From contig NZ_MIPP01000009.1 of assembly GCF_002095385.1 (NCBI RefSeq), positions 1 through 64,000 on the forward strand: a stretch of DNA of 64,000 nucleotides, written 5' to 3'. The notes under the pieces are model-generated. The model searched no databases. It was given only the letters and a program-made list of their open reading frames with translations, and was not told the DNA's origin. Origin of the DNA: Pantoea eucrina. GTDB taxonomy: Bacteria > Pseudomonadota > Gammaproteobacteria > Enterobacterales > Enterobacteriaceae. Position numbers and translations under genes: made by a program. Below, one piece after another: positions 47,939 through 56,039 of the stretch. Position 1 is the first letter of the stretch; every line of letters starts with the position of its first letter.

Positions 47939-48057
47939 ATTTGAGTGCCGCGTGTATCAGGCTTGCACGGCCCGGCAGCGCGATAAACCTGCTGACACGC
48001 GACGTGTTTACAAGCGCTGTTTTCCCGTAACGTGTTGATGCAGGTTCTCTAAGCAAG

Positions 48058-48114
48058 TTACCTTTATATAAAGCAAAATCAGGTTAGCATTAAATTAGCT
48101 TCACATAAAGCTAA
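48058..48114. promoter_or_regulatory. Two MarR operator-like dyads without a gene
   Basis: TTACCTTTATATAAAGCAAA (48058-48077) and TTAGCTTCACATAAAGCTAA (48095-48114) resemble the marR palindrome. Nothing downstream on either strand looks like a target; the integrase genes end just to the right. Confidence 0.5.
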
Positions 48115-48205
48115 AGGCCTTTCTTCCTCACTGTGATGTGTACATTTGATTACCTGGGAAAGAACAGGGCTGACCTGCTCCCGATGGCGTTCCAAATTGC
48201 AAGCT

Positions 48206-48240
48206 AAAAGGTCCGCTTCTGGCACAGAGCGGACCGTTTT
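48206..48240 (-). terminator. Terminator of the recombinase operon
   Basis: GGTCCGCT...AGCGGACC with A/T tracts on both sides, at the stop of the large recombinase gene. Confidence 0.8.
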
Positions 48241-50362
48241 ATCCTTCAGGTTTAAGTGGCAATTTTTGAAGAGCCTGCTCAATTTTCTCTGCGTCCTGTT
48301 CAACGATGGCCCTCTCATCGGGTGTGAGCGGAACTTCTTCAAGGTAACGTCTGACAGAAGCTTTGCTTTCCAGCACCAGTCCGCGCGCACTCTGTTTGAG
48401 CAGGTTAAAATCACAGCCGATGCAGGCCATCCGGTGCTGACAACTACTCCAGAAGGGATTCGTACAATACGAATCGCCTAAATCATAATACGTCGCGGGT
48501 CCGCTCAGGCTGGCTGCTTCCGGATCGTGGTCAATCAGTACGCTTATCATGTGAGCGACCCTGTCTGCCCTGACGAACGAGGCGGCCAGCTGGGTCGGAC
48601 GGATACGCAGATAATGCATGGTAGACTGAGGCGTTGCATGTCCCGTCCACTGCATCAGTTCATACAGAGACATGCCTTGAGGTACGCTGGCCAGTGCGGT
48701 CACCGCTGAAGCCCGTCCCCGGTGGCTGGTTATCATTCCGCCGCTGTCTTCTAAAGGCACGCCCGCCTTCGCACAGAGCATCGGTATCACCGTGCGGTTA
48801 AGGATAGCGCTGCCGGCAGGCTTACCGCGGTACTGAAACAGAAGACGTACTTTCTCACCGGTTCGCTCGTCGGTAAGCATAGCCTGTTCAGAAGGACGTT
48901 CATCCAGCCAGATGTCGACATACTTTTTCACCACGGCCGCTACCGGTTTCACAAAGGCTTTAGAGGTTTTACCTGCCGGGATATTCAGCCAGCACAAGGT
49001 GCCAGCAGGGATGATACTGCCATCCTCTTTTACAATATCGTCCGCCTGTGCCGCGATGCACCCGGTGGTCAGCCGGAGGAGCTCGCTCTTTCTCAGCCCG
49101 GCATGGGTCCAGATAACGGCCATCGCCTGCAGCATGGCAAGCGGATAGTGTATTTCAGTGAGCAGGTCTCCCTGACGCAGATTCAGACTGGCCCATATCA
49201 GTTTCAGCCAGACGGGGTCATCGATAACCCGGGGATTGACTCCACGGCGGAAAAGGGGGGTGTCGGGTGTTGAAAGATGACGGGCAGGGCTGAAACGCAG
49301 ACGTCCCCAGCCCCAGTTTTCGTAATCGATCATAAAACGGCGCAGTGAATAGATAAAATTCGCCCTGGAATGCGGCATCATGGGCTCGCCGGAGCGCACC
49401 GATTTGCGGGTGCCCCTTTCTGTGCCCAGCTGAAGGTCATCCACATTCATCCGGCCTACTGCCGCGATGAAACTGGCGCAAATTTCAATGCTCCAGTCTG
49501 CGGGCTCCCGTACCTCCGGATGCGCCCCTGCCAGCCAGAGGCCGCATCGCAGAACAAAACTGTACAGGCTTTCGCGGGAGCGGGGCCTGAGCACCGACGT
49601 TTCCCGCCATCGCCGGCACCAGTGCACCCAGGCCGGGTCGATTCCCTGCACCGGTTTTTCGTACCACTTGGTGTAGTTTCGCATCCTCATCGGGGCGCTG
49701 ATGATGCCCAGCGCAGCGAGTCCGTGTGAAACCCGCCCGACATATCGGGAGGTGCCTGCGTCCATGCCGGACTGGACCTGCCACAACAGATCGGGCGTAA
49801 ATGCCTCAAGCCGCGGATCCCTGTTTACAATCATCAGCGTGGCCAGTATGCCTGAGATGTGATTTTTCTGGCTGGCCGGGGCATAACCCAGCGACGTCAG
49901 CGTATTGGTCAGCCGTTGCAGTTCCTGGTAATAAAAAGTCTGGCCAAAAATAGCTGAGGCATAAAGCGCGGGTTTGCGGATATCAGGCAGGCTAAGTGGA
50001 TCATGCAAATCCGCCAGATGCCAGGCAAACGCGGCCATTAACGGACGGCCCTCCCTGACTTCCCGGCACAGCGTCTGCCAGCGTTCCCGCGGCCAGCACC
50101 AGCAGGGCATGCCGGCTTCATGCATTTCGCGCAGCAACCTGGATATTACAAGCCCGGTGATTTTGCTGCTGCAGCCACTTCCGCTGGCAATATCTATCAG
50201 TGGCCTGATAAGGTCAGGCGCAGGTTTCATCCTTAACATACCGGACCGGCTGTGGGAGCTGGCTAGGGCTGCCTGCTCGGCGGATGTCAGCGAGGTTTTA
50301 AGCCGGTATTCAGTTATGTTGAAAGGGTGCCAGTTGATTCCGGACGGTGTGACTGGGCTCAT
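48239..50362 (-). CDS. Large tyrosine recombinase (TnpB-like)
   Basis: 707 residues. Catalytic residues of tyrosine recombinases are visible in the C-terminal third: Arg in HAGLRKSELLRL, Lys in PAGKTSKAF, SHRGRAS for HxxR, WTGHATPQSTMHYLR with His and the Tyr nucleophile. It is followed by a Cys cluster (YCTNPFWSSCQHRMACIGCDFN) that probably binds zinc. A large partner of this kind beside a 300-residue recombinase is the arrangement of Tn554 TnpA/TnpB. One base separates it from the small recombinase. Intact; probably required for movement of the 40.6-51.4 kb element. Confidence 0.85.
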   Translation of the reverse strand: MSPVTPSGINWHPFNITEYRLKTSLTSAEQAALASSHSRSGMLRMKPAPDLIRPLIDIASGSGCSSKITGLVISRLLREMHEAGMPCWCWPRERWQTLCREVREGRPLMAAFAWHLADLHDPLSLPDIRKPALYASAIFGQTFYYQELQRLTNTLTSLGYAPASQKNHISGILATLMIVNRDPRLEAFTPDLLWQVQSGMDAGTSRYVGRVSHGLAALGIISAPMRMRNYTKWYEKPVQGIDPAWVHWCRRWRETSVLRPRSRESLYSFVLRCGLWLAGAHPEVREPADWSIEICASFIAAVGRMNVDDLQLGTERGTRKSVRSGEPMMPHSRANFIYSLRRFMIDYENWGWGRLRFSPARHLSTPDTPLFRRGVNPRVIDDPVWLKLIWASLNLRQGDLLTEIHYPLAMLQAMAVIWTHAGLRKSELLRLTTGCIAAQADDIVKEDGSIIPAGTLCWLNIPAGKTSKAFVKPVAAVVKKYVDIWLDERPSEQAMLTDERTGEKVRLLFQYRGKPAGSAILNRTVIPMLCAKAGVPLEDSGGMITSHRGRASAVTALASVPQGMSLYELMQWTGHATPQSTMHYLRIRPTQLAASFVRADRVAHMISVLIDHDPEAASLSGPATYYDLGDSYCTNPFWSSCQHRMACIGCDFNLLKQSARGLVLESKASVRRYLEEVPLTPDERAIVEQDAEKIEQALQKLPLKPEG

Positions 50363-50363
50363 A

Positions 50364-51347
50364 TCAATTCTCCGGGCTGAAAATGAGGTTTGCCATCCTT
50401 ATATCTGCCGTTTCAATCGCGCCAGCCATCCGGGCAGCCAGGTCCCTGCCAGAAAGATGAATGTAAATCTGTGTTGTGGTCAGGTCGCGGTGTCCTGCAT
50501 AGGTGGCAAGTTCGTGCAGTTTCCAGCCCGCGCGGGCAAGGTGTGTGAGTCGCAGGTGCCGGAAAGTATGGGTTGAGATGTCCGGCATACCGGACTCAAG
50601 CGCCCATTTCCGGACCGTTTTGCTCCAGGTCCAGAATGAAAGCGGCACGCCCGGATTCCGGTCGGACGCGGAACGAAACAGGGCACCCCGGCAGATTCCG
50701 GTTCGCTTCATCTGCACAAGATGAGCCGCCAGCACGGGTGCAACTGCCGGACTGTAGCAGACTATTCGTTCACGCCGGCTCTTTGTGGTTTCTGCCCGGA
50801 TGCGGATAAGACGGTGCGCAAAATCGAAGTCTTCAATACTCAGCGAGGTGACTTCAGACCGCCGCAGCGCGCCGTAGTAGGTTAGTGCCAGCATCAGGCG
50901 GTCACGGAGCGGGGAGGCGGCGGCATGAATGAGAAAAGACTGCCATTGCGCATCGGCAGGAATACTCGGCAGCTGTACGACACGAGGAACCAGTCCCCGG
51001 CCTGAACTGAGCATGCCAGGCGTGCCGGATCGGGGTAACGGATTGACCGTGCAGAGGTCCAGATACATGAGAAAGTCATACCAGAGACGGATTGCTGACA
51101 GGCGCAGCTGGAGCGTGGCGCTGGCCGCGGGAGTAGGCATACCGGGTAACTGAGGACTGATGTAAGCAGCCAGGTCTTCGAATCGGGCCTTTTCAGGTTC
51201 AATCTGGTTCTGGCGGCAGAAAGCAAAATAGTGGCGTAGGGCACCGCGGTAGGCGGCGAGAGTGGCCTGCGTCCGACCCAGATCGGATAACAGTTTCAGC
51301 CAGCGCTCTGCCAGTAACAGGACGTGTTCATCTGGTGGGATCAGCAT
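50364..51347 (-). CDS. Tyrosine recombinase (TnpA-like)
   Basis: 327 residues with a SAM-like core-binding domain (about 10-110) and a catalytic domain. Catalytic residues: Arg in YYGALRRSEVTSL, Lys in ETTKSRRER, HTFRHLRLTHLA for HxxR, and AGHRDLTTTQIYIHLS with His and the Tyr nucleophile. All are present, so it should be active. It lies 71 bases from the junction with umuC, as expected for an integrase beside its attachment site. First gene of the recombinase operon. Confidence 0.92.
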   Translation of the reverse strand: MLIPPDEHVLLLAERWLKLLSDLGRTQATLAAYRGALRHYFAFCRQNQIEPEKARFEDLAAYISPQLPGMPTPAASATLQLRLSAIRLWYDFLMYLDLCTVNPLPRSGTPGMLSSGRGLVPRVVQLPSIPADAQWQSFLIHAAASPLRDRLMLALTYYGALRRSEVTSLSIEDFDFAHRLIRIRAETTKSRRERIVCYSPAVAPVLAAHLVQMKRTGICRGALFRSASDRNPGVPLSFWTWSKTVRKWALESGMPDISTHTFRHLRLTHLARAGWKLHELATYAGHRDLTTTQIYIHLSGRDLAARMAGAIETADIRMANLIFSPEN

Positions 51348-51417
51348 CGCGTTTACCTCTGACGACAGTTTTGCTGCTCAAAGTTTACTTAGCTAATGTT
51401 GCATTCCACTTAACTTA

Positions 51418-51654
51418 CTACAGCGCATAGTTTGAGCTGAACACGTGTATCTTTTCCGGATAGTCCTGCGTTTTTATCTGGAACCACGGTGCACCCATTT
51501 TTATACCCAGAGCTTTTGCGCCAGCAGAGCGCGCAATAACGCAGCCATCGTTGTTACTGAGCACGACTACCGGCCTGCCACGCAGGTCCGGGCGGAAAAG
51601 CGTCTCACAGCTGGCATAGAAAGAGTTGACGTCAGCCAGTCCGAACATGGGCAT
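51418..51654 (-). pseudogene. umuC: umuC 5' fragment
   Basis: 78 codons: MFGLADVNSFYASCETLFRPD with the first catalytic Asp, VVVLSNNDGCVIARS, then KTQDYPEKIHVFSSNYAL, where the frame runs into TAG in the inserted element. This is the start of DNA polymerase V UmuC. The matching 3' half is fragment B at 39516-40559. The gene follows umuD by 2 bases. Without its 3' half no polymerase is made from this locus. Confidence 0.93.
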
Positions 51655-51656
51655 AA

Positions 51657-52106
51657 TTATCTCCGACGGGCCCGGGTACTGTTAAAGAACCAGGTGACAA
51701 CGCCGAGCAGCTGCAGCTCTTCCGGATAGATGGCGGCGTAAGCAGGGTTCATGGGCAGCAGTGCCACCCTCGGGAGCAGCTGCAGGCGCTTAACTGTGAA
51801 CTCACCGCCAACCTCGGCAATGACGATGTCGCCGTGCGTGGGTGGCTCCGCGCGATCGACCACCATAACATCACCGTCATAAAGCCCCAGCTCCTGCATG
51901 CTGTTGCCACTGGCCCGTACGAAGAATGTGGACGCCCGTCTGCGAATACAAAGCTCATTCAGGTCCAGCTCTTTCTCTACATAATCCTGAGCAGGGGAGG
52001 GAAAGCCAGCTGAGCAGGGATCTGCGTACAGCGGCACCTTTACCGTTGGGGTAAAAATCGGCGGCCATAACAGCGTCAGGCCCTGAGCGTAACTGACCGC
52101 TTTCAT
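51657..52106 (-). CDS. umuD: UmuD, SOS mutagenesis protein
   Basis: 149 residues. Self-cleavage site at Ala33-Gly34 (PCSAGFPSPAQDY), catalytic Ser69 in ASGNSMQ and Lys106 in TVKRLQ, 37 residues apart as in E. coli UmuD. RecA-stimulated cleavage gives UmuD', which with UmuC forms Pol V. Its own ribosome site is weak; the start overlaps the stop of a 20-codon leader frame (52103-52165) with a strong site. A LexA box lies at 52186. UmuC is broken here, so UmuD may act with a chromosomal UmuC. Confidence 0.93.
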   Translation of the reverse strand: MKAVSYAQGLTLLWPPIFTPTVKVPLYADPCSAGFPSPAQDYVEKELDLNELCIRRRASTFFVRASGNSMQELGLYDGDVMVVDRAEPPTHGDIVIAEVGGEFTVKRLQLLPRVALLPMNPAYAAIYPEELQLLGVVTWFFNSTRARRR

Positions 52107-52165
52107 AACGCGGCGTCCCGGACGTGCTGCTGTGTACGGATTAGGGAAAAAAATGTAAAGCGCAT
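52103..52165 (-). CDS. 20-residue leader peptide frame upstream of umuD
   Basis: ATG 52165 follows AAGGAGGA at ideal distance; the frame reads MRFTFFSLIRTQQHVRDAAL and stops with TGA overlapping the umuD ATG (ATGA). It sits between the LexA box and umuD, so its ribosome site would serve umuD by coupling. No family known. Confidence 0.55.
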   Translation of the reverse strand: MRFTFFSLIRTQQHVRDAAL

Positions 52166-52185
52166 AAAAATCCTCCTTTAAATTA

Positions 52186-52205
52186 TACTGGTTATATGAA
52201 CAGTA
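52186..52205. promoter_or_regulatory. LexA (SOS) box of umuD
   Basis: TACTGGTTATATGAACAGTA, close to the consensus TACTGTATATATATACAGTA; CTGG for CTGT on one side. Places umuD under SOS control. Confidence 0.9.
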
Positions 52206-52390
52206 TTATTGAGCCTGGAATTTCTGGCAAGAGGAAGCGAAACGGTTATGGCTAAAGCTGTTGTCAGAGTGCTGGAATTTTACCGAAATGCTGAGCCATG
52301 GCCTTTTTATATGCTCTGCCACTGCAGCCGGATCAACAGGGTATAAAAGGCTTTCTTTTTGAGCGCAGCACTTTTATGGCGGGAAGAGGC

Positions 52391-52437
52391 TTGACCATTC
52401 CGTCCGCTTTAAATTATATTTCCATTATTCTGGAAAT
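52391..52437 (+). promoter_or_regulatory. arsR1-arsH promoter and operator
   Basis: TTGACC (52391-52396), 17 bases, TTATAT (52414-52419), overlapped by the perfect dyad ATTTCCA-TTATTC-TGGAAAT (52418-52437). Position fits repression by the ArsR encoded at 52455. Confidence 0.75.
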
Positions 52438-52454
52438 GTAGATTTGGTGATGAT

Positions 52455-52790
52455 GTGGACATACAAAATGCTGCGGCTGCTCTCAGGGAACTGGGACACG
52501 TGACGCGACTGGGAATTTACCGTGAACTGGTGAAAGTCGGGCCTGAAGGACTGCCTGTGGGTGACATCCAGAAAAGACTGGCTATTCCGGCCTCCACGCT
52601 AAGTCATCACCTTTCTGCGCTGATGTCAGCTGGCCTCATAAGCCAGGAACGGCAGAGCCGTACCCTGTTCTGCAGGCCCTGCTATGCGCAGCTTGAGCAG
52701 CTGATGGCCTTTCTGACGGAAGAGTGCTGCGCCGCTGGCTGCTGCTGCAGCCTGTCGGCTACGATTACTCATAAAGAGACTCTATTGTGA
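52455..52790 (+). CDS. arsR: ArsR-family regulator with C-terminal Cys cluster
   Basis: 111 residues from GTG 52455 (GGTGATGAT upstream). Winged HTH ([38 protein letters not shown]). It lacks the ELCVCEL arsenite site of classic ArsR and instead ends with CC-x2-GCCC near residues 91-97. This places As(III) sensing in a C-terminal Cys cluster, as in some type-2/3 ArsR proteins. It overlaps arsH (TTGTGA) and should repress that pair. Confidence 0.85.
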   Translation: MDIQNAAAALRELGHVTRLGIYRELVKVGPEGLPVGDIQKRLAIPASTLSHHLSALMSAGLISQERQSRTLFCRPCYAQLEQLMAFLTEECCAAGCCCSLSATITHKETLL

Positions 52791-53509
52791 ATAACTTCAA
52801 TGATGCCCTGAACAATATCGATCCGACGCACCTGGATGCACCGCTGACGGAAGAAAAATTAAAAGTCGAAGAGGTGGCGCATCCGCCCCGCATACTGATG
52901 CTCTACGGCTCGCTGCGGGAGCGCTCTTACAGCCGACTCACCACGGAAGAGGCCGCCCGGCTGCTGACGGCCATGGGCGCGGAGGTGAAGATATTCAATC
53001 CGTCTGGCCTGCCGCTGCCGGATGATGCACCTGAGACGCATCCGAAGGTCGCAGAGCTGCGCGAGCTGGTACTCTGGTCAGAAGGGATGGTCTGGTGCTC
53101 CCCTGAGCGTCACGGTGCCATGACCGGCATCATGAAGACGCAGATTGACTGGATTCCGCTGACGTCCGGGGCGGTCCGGCCCTCGCAGGGGAAAACCCTT
53201 GCGGTAATGCAGGTCAGCGGCGGCTCACAGTCGTTCAACGCCGTAAATCAGATGCGTATTCTCGGGCGCTGGATGCGGATGATCACTATCCCGAACCAGT
53301 CATCCGTGGCAAAAGCTTGGGCCGAGTTTGATGAGGCCGGCCGCATGAAGCCTTCTCCGTATTATGACCGCATAGTGGACGTCATGGAGGAACTGATGAA
53401 GTTCACTCTGCTGACGCGCGGTCGCAGTGGTTATCTCACCGACCGCTACAGCGAAAGGAAAGAGAGTGCCGCGCAGCTCTCTGAGCGTGTAAACCAGCGC
53501 AGCATATAA
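52787..53509 (+). CDS. arsH: ArsH organoarsenical oxidase
   Basis: 240 residues, NADPH:FMN oxidoreductase: [24 protein letters not shown] for FMN phosphate, [23 protein letters not shown] for the flavin site, and the ArsH-type long C-terminus. ArsH oxidises trivalent organoarsenicals to less toxic pentavalent forms. GTG start overlaps the arsR1 stop. A shared terminator separates it from the convergent arsC. Confidence 0.93.
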   Translation: MNNFNDALNNIDPTHLDAPLTEEKLKVEEVAHPPRILMLYGSLRERSYSRLTTEEAARLLTAMGAEVKIFNPSGLPLPDDAPETHPKVAELRELVLWSEGMVWCSPERHGAMTGIMKTQIDWIPLTSGAVRPSQGKTLAVMQVSGGSQSFNAVNQMRILGRWMRMITIPNQSSVAKAWAEFDEAGRMKPSPYYDRIVDVMEELMKFTLLTRGRSGYLTDRYSERKESAAQLSERVNQRSI

Positions 53510-53534
53510 AAAAGCCGGCATCTGCCGGCTTTTT
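53508..53534. terminator. Bidirectional terminator between arsH and arsC
   Basis: AAAAGCCGGCA-TC-TGCCGGCTTTT, perfect 11-bp arms. Confidence 0.85.
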
Positions 53535-53566
53535 CACATTTGCTATGCCCGCAGCCTGGTGAAACA

Positions 53567-53995
53567 TCAGTGGCTGACGCGGTTTCCGTGCTCATCAATG
53601 ACGGCTTCGCCGTCCTCTTTGGTAAACGCTCCCTTCTGCGGGTCCGGCAGTATGTCCAGAACCATTTCTGAGGGGCGACACAGCTTCGTTCCGAGCGGCG
53701 TAACCACAACCGGTCGATTAATGAGGATCGGATGAGCCAGCATGGCATCGAGCAGTTCGTTATCGCTGAACCGGTCCTCTGCCAGGCCGAGCTGCTCGTA
53801 AGGTTCGGTATTTTTACGCAGCAGGGCGCGCACGCTGATCTCCATATCCGCAATAAGCTTTTTCAGCTCATCACGCGCCGGCGGAGTTTCCAGATACAGA
53901 ATCACCGTGGGCTCGGTGCCGCTGTTGCGGATAAGTGCCAGGGTATTGCGGGACGTCCCGCAGGCCGGATTGTGGTAAATGGTAATGTCAGTCAT
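53567..53995 (-). CDS. arsC: Arsenate reductase (glutaredoxin-dependent)
   Basis: 142 residues with catalytic Cys12 in HNPACGTSRNTL and the arsenate-binding Arg residues (RALLRKN, LINRPVVVTPLGTKLCRP). It reduces As(V) to As(III) for export by ArsB. ATG 53995 follows GGAG; an upstream ATG at 54022 is less likely. Last gene of arsR2-arsB-arsC. Confidence 0.94.
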   Translation of the reverse strand: MTDITIYHNPACGTSRNTLALIRNSGTEPTVILYLETPPARDELKKLIADMEISVRALLRKNTEPYEQLGLAEDRFSDNELLDAMLAHPILINRPVVVTPLGTKLCRPSEMVLDILPDPQKGAFTKEDGEAVIDEHGNRVSH

Positions 53996-54044
53996 AAGCG
54001 GTACTCCGTAAAGGCGCTGCACAGGCGCAGCGCCGGGGTTTAGG

Positions 54045-55328
54045 TTAAACAGACAGGCGCAGGGCCAGTGCGGCCAGCGTCACAAACAGCACCGGCAGGG
54101 TCATCACGATGCCCACACGGAAGTAGTAGCCCCAGCTGACGGTAATGTTTTTCTGTGCCAGGACGTGCAGCCACAGCAGGGTAGCAAGGCTGCCGATGGG
54201 GGTGATTTTCGGACCGAGGTCGCAGCCGATGATGTTGGCGTAAATCATCGCCTCCTTCACCACGCCCTGCGCGGTGCTGCCGTCAATGGAGAGCGCGCCA
54301 ACCAGCACGGTAGGCATGTTGTTCATGACTGATGAAAGCGCCGCCGTCAGAAAGCCGGTGCCGAGCGTTGCGCCCCAGACGCCATGCTCTGCAAACCGGT
54401 TTAGGGCGGCAGAAAGGTAATCAGTCAGCCCGGCATTGCGTAGTCCGTATACCACCAGGTACATGCCCAGCGAGAAGATAACGATCTGCCAGGGCGCACC
54501 TTTCAGTACCTTTCCGGTATCAATCACATTGCCTTTCCGGGCTACCAGCCAGAGAATAAACGCCGCCACCGCGGCCACAAGGCTGACCGGCACGCCGAGT
54601 GGTTCGAGGGCAAAGAAGCCGATCAGCAGCAGGATGAGAACAATCCAGCCGGTTTTAAAGGTACGCGCATCGCGAATGGCCTCACGCGGCGCCTTCAGCT
54701 TCGCCAGGTCGTAAGTGGCCGGGATGTCCCTGCGGAAAAACAGGTGCAGCATCACCAGCGTGGCGGCCACGGACGCGATATTCACCGGCACCATCACCGA
54801 GGCATACTCGCTGAAACCCAGTTTAAAGAAGTCTGCCGTGACAATGTTCACCAGGTTCGACACGATGAGCGGCAGGCTGGAGGTATCAGCGATGAAGCCT
54901 GCCGCCATCACAAACGCCAGCGTGGCGCCCGGGCTGAAGCCCAGCGCCAGCAGCATGGCGATAACGATCGGCGTCAGAATAAGCGCTGCCCCGTCATTGG
55001 CGAACAGGGCGGCTACCGCCGCACCCAGCAGAACGATATACGTGAACAGCAACCGGCCCCTGCCGCCGCCCCAGCGTGAAACGTGCAGCGCGGCCCACTC
55101 AAAAAAGCCGGACTCATCAAGCAGCAGGCTGATAATGATGACCGCAATAAACGTGGCCGTGGCGTTCCAGACAATCTGCCAGACCACAGGAATGTCCCCG
55201 ATGTTTACCACGCCGGTCAGCAGCGCCAGTGCGGCGCCGATAACGGCACTCCAGCCAATGCTGAGCCCTTTCGGCTGCCAGATCACCAGTATCAGGGTCA
55301 GGATAAAAATCGCACCCGCCAGAAACAT
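54045..55328 (-). CDS. arsB: Arsenite efflux pump ArsB
   Basis: 427 residues, about twelve membrane segments. Characteristic segments: [25 protein letters not shown] at the start, [41 protein letters not shown] and [16 protein letters not shown]. It extrudes arsenite/antimonite across the inner membrane. GGAGAGAGT precedes ATG. Ninety-six bases from arsR2, 49 from arsC. Confidence 0.95.
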   Translation of the reverse strand: MFLAGAIFILTLILVIWQPKGLSIGWSAVIGAALALLTGVVNIGDIPVVWQIVWNATATFIAVIIISLLLDESGFFEWAALHVSRWGGGRGRLLFTYIVLLGAAVAALFANDGAALILTPIVIAMLLALGFSPGATLAFVMAAGFIADTSSLPLIVSNLVNIVTADFFKLGFSEYASVMVPVNIASVAATLVMLHLFFRRDIPATYDLAKLKAPREAIRDARTFKTGWIVLILLLIGFFALEPLGVPVSLVAAVAAFILWLVARKGNVIDTGKVLKGAPWQIVIFSLGMYLVVYGLRNAGLTDYLSAALNRFAEHGVWGATLGTGFLTAALSSVMNNMPTVLVGALSIDGSTAQGVVKEAMIYANIIGCDLGPKITPIGSLATLLWLHVLAQKNITVSWGYYFRVGIVMTLPVLFVTLAALALRLSV

Positions 55329-55424
55329 ACTCTCTCCTTCTTAATTATACCTGCCCGTTAAAGCGGGCTGCTAAGTGTACCCTGTAAATATATTCGTTTA
55401 ATCGAATGTGTTTAGATAAAATTT

Positions 55425-55778
55425 TTACATGCAGACAGCTTTGCCGTTGGTGGTTGCGTTATCACGCTCAGCCTGCTGACTGAGATGAAGAATTTCATCC
55501 CGCTGACACAGATATGCCTGCTCAATGACCGCTGCTGCCCACGCAGGCATGTGTGGCGATAACCGGTAATGGATCCACTTGCCGTCGCGCCTGTCGATAA
55601 GCAGTCCACTCTCTCTGAGCAGGGCCAGGTGCCGCGATATTTTTGGCTGTGTTTCTTTCAGGATAGATACAAGCTCGCAGACGCAGAGCTCCCCTTTTTC
55701 GCGCAACAACAGCACCAGGCTGAGCCGGGTTTCGTCAGAAAGATTCTTAAAAAGTTGCAGGGGCAAAAGTGACGGCAT
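55425..55778 (-). CDS. arsR: ArsR arsenite-responsive repressor (classic type)
   Basis: 117 residues from ATG 55778 (AAGGAGAAATT upstream). It has the arsenite site ELCVCELV in the recognition-helix region and a winged HTH (ISRHLALLRESGLLIDRRDGKWIHYRLS). It represses arsR2BC until As(III) binds the cysteines. A dyad (TATTCG-N6-CGAATG, 55391-55408) lies in the gap before arsB; the promoter must be upstream of 55778, where I cannot fix it. Confidence 0.93.
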   Translation of the reverse strand: MPSLLPLQLFKNLSDETRLSLVLLLREKGELCVCELVSILKETQPKISRHLALLRESGLLIDRRDGKWIHYRLSPHMPAWAAAVIEQAYLCQRDEILHLSQQAERDNATTNGKAVCM

Positions 55779-56039
55779 AATTTCTCCTTCGTGGCGGACA
55801 GCAACAAGTCTCGTCTTCTGCAGACGAAAGGTCAATTTTGTATTGATAAATTCATATATGTTGTGACGTGATTACAGGCTTTTCTGTACAGCTTAATGAG
55901 GGAATAGCGGTTAAACGATGTCACACAGATTTTAACGGCAGCACACTTTCAGCTGCCTTAATAGACGGGCAAGACGAAGTCACATCACAAAAAAGCCTGT
56001 TTCTTTAGTGAACAGTTCTACTTACAGCAGAAAGCAGCA
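55779..56039. other. Intergenic region between arsR2 and cadR
   Basis: Holds the arsR2 promoter; CATATATGAATTTATC-like sequence (minus strand, about 55843-55860) resembles ArsR operators. No gene. Confidence 0.4.

Larger units (their letters stand above)
40560..51418. mobile_element. Tyrosine-recombinase element inserted in umuC
   Basis: 10.86 kb between umuC fragment B and the umuC 5' fragment. Both ends carry GTGGAATG pointing inward (40566-40573 on plus, 51409-51402 on minus), 6 and 9 bases from the break. Two recombinase genes sit at the right end; cargo includes LysR/transport genes and a MarR-controlled redox set. Joining the flanks restores CTG-TA|T-CAC, reading NYALYHSLSQRVM in frame. 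The recombinase pair resembles TnpA/TnpB of the Tn554 type; no TnpC is seen. Confidence 0.75.

Noticed and set aside
48079..48414. Possible TnpC-like small gene downstream of the large recombinase
   Set aside because: It is mostly antisense-frame overlap of the recombinase 3' end and crosses the terminator; no TnpC motif seen.
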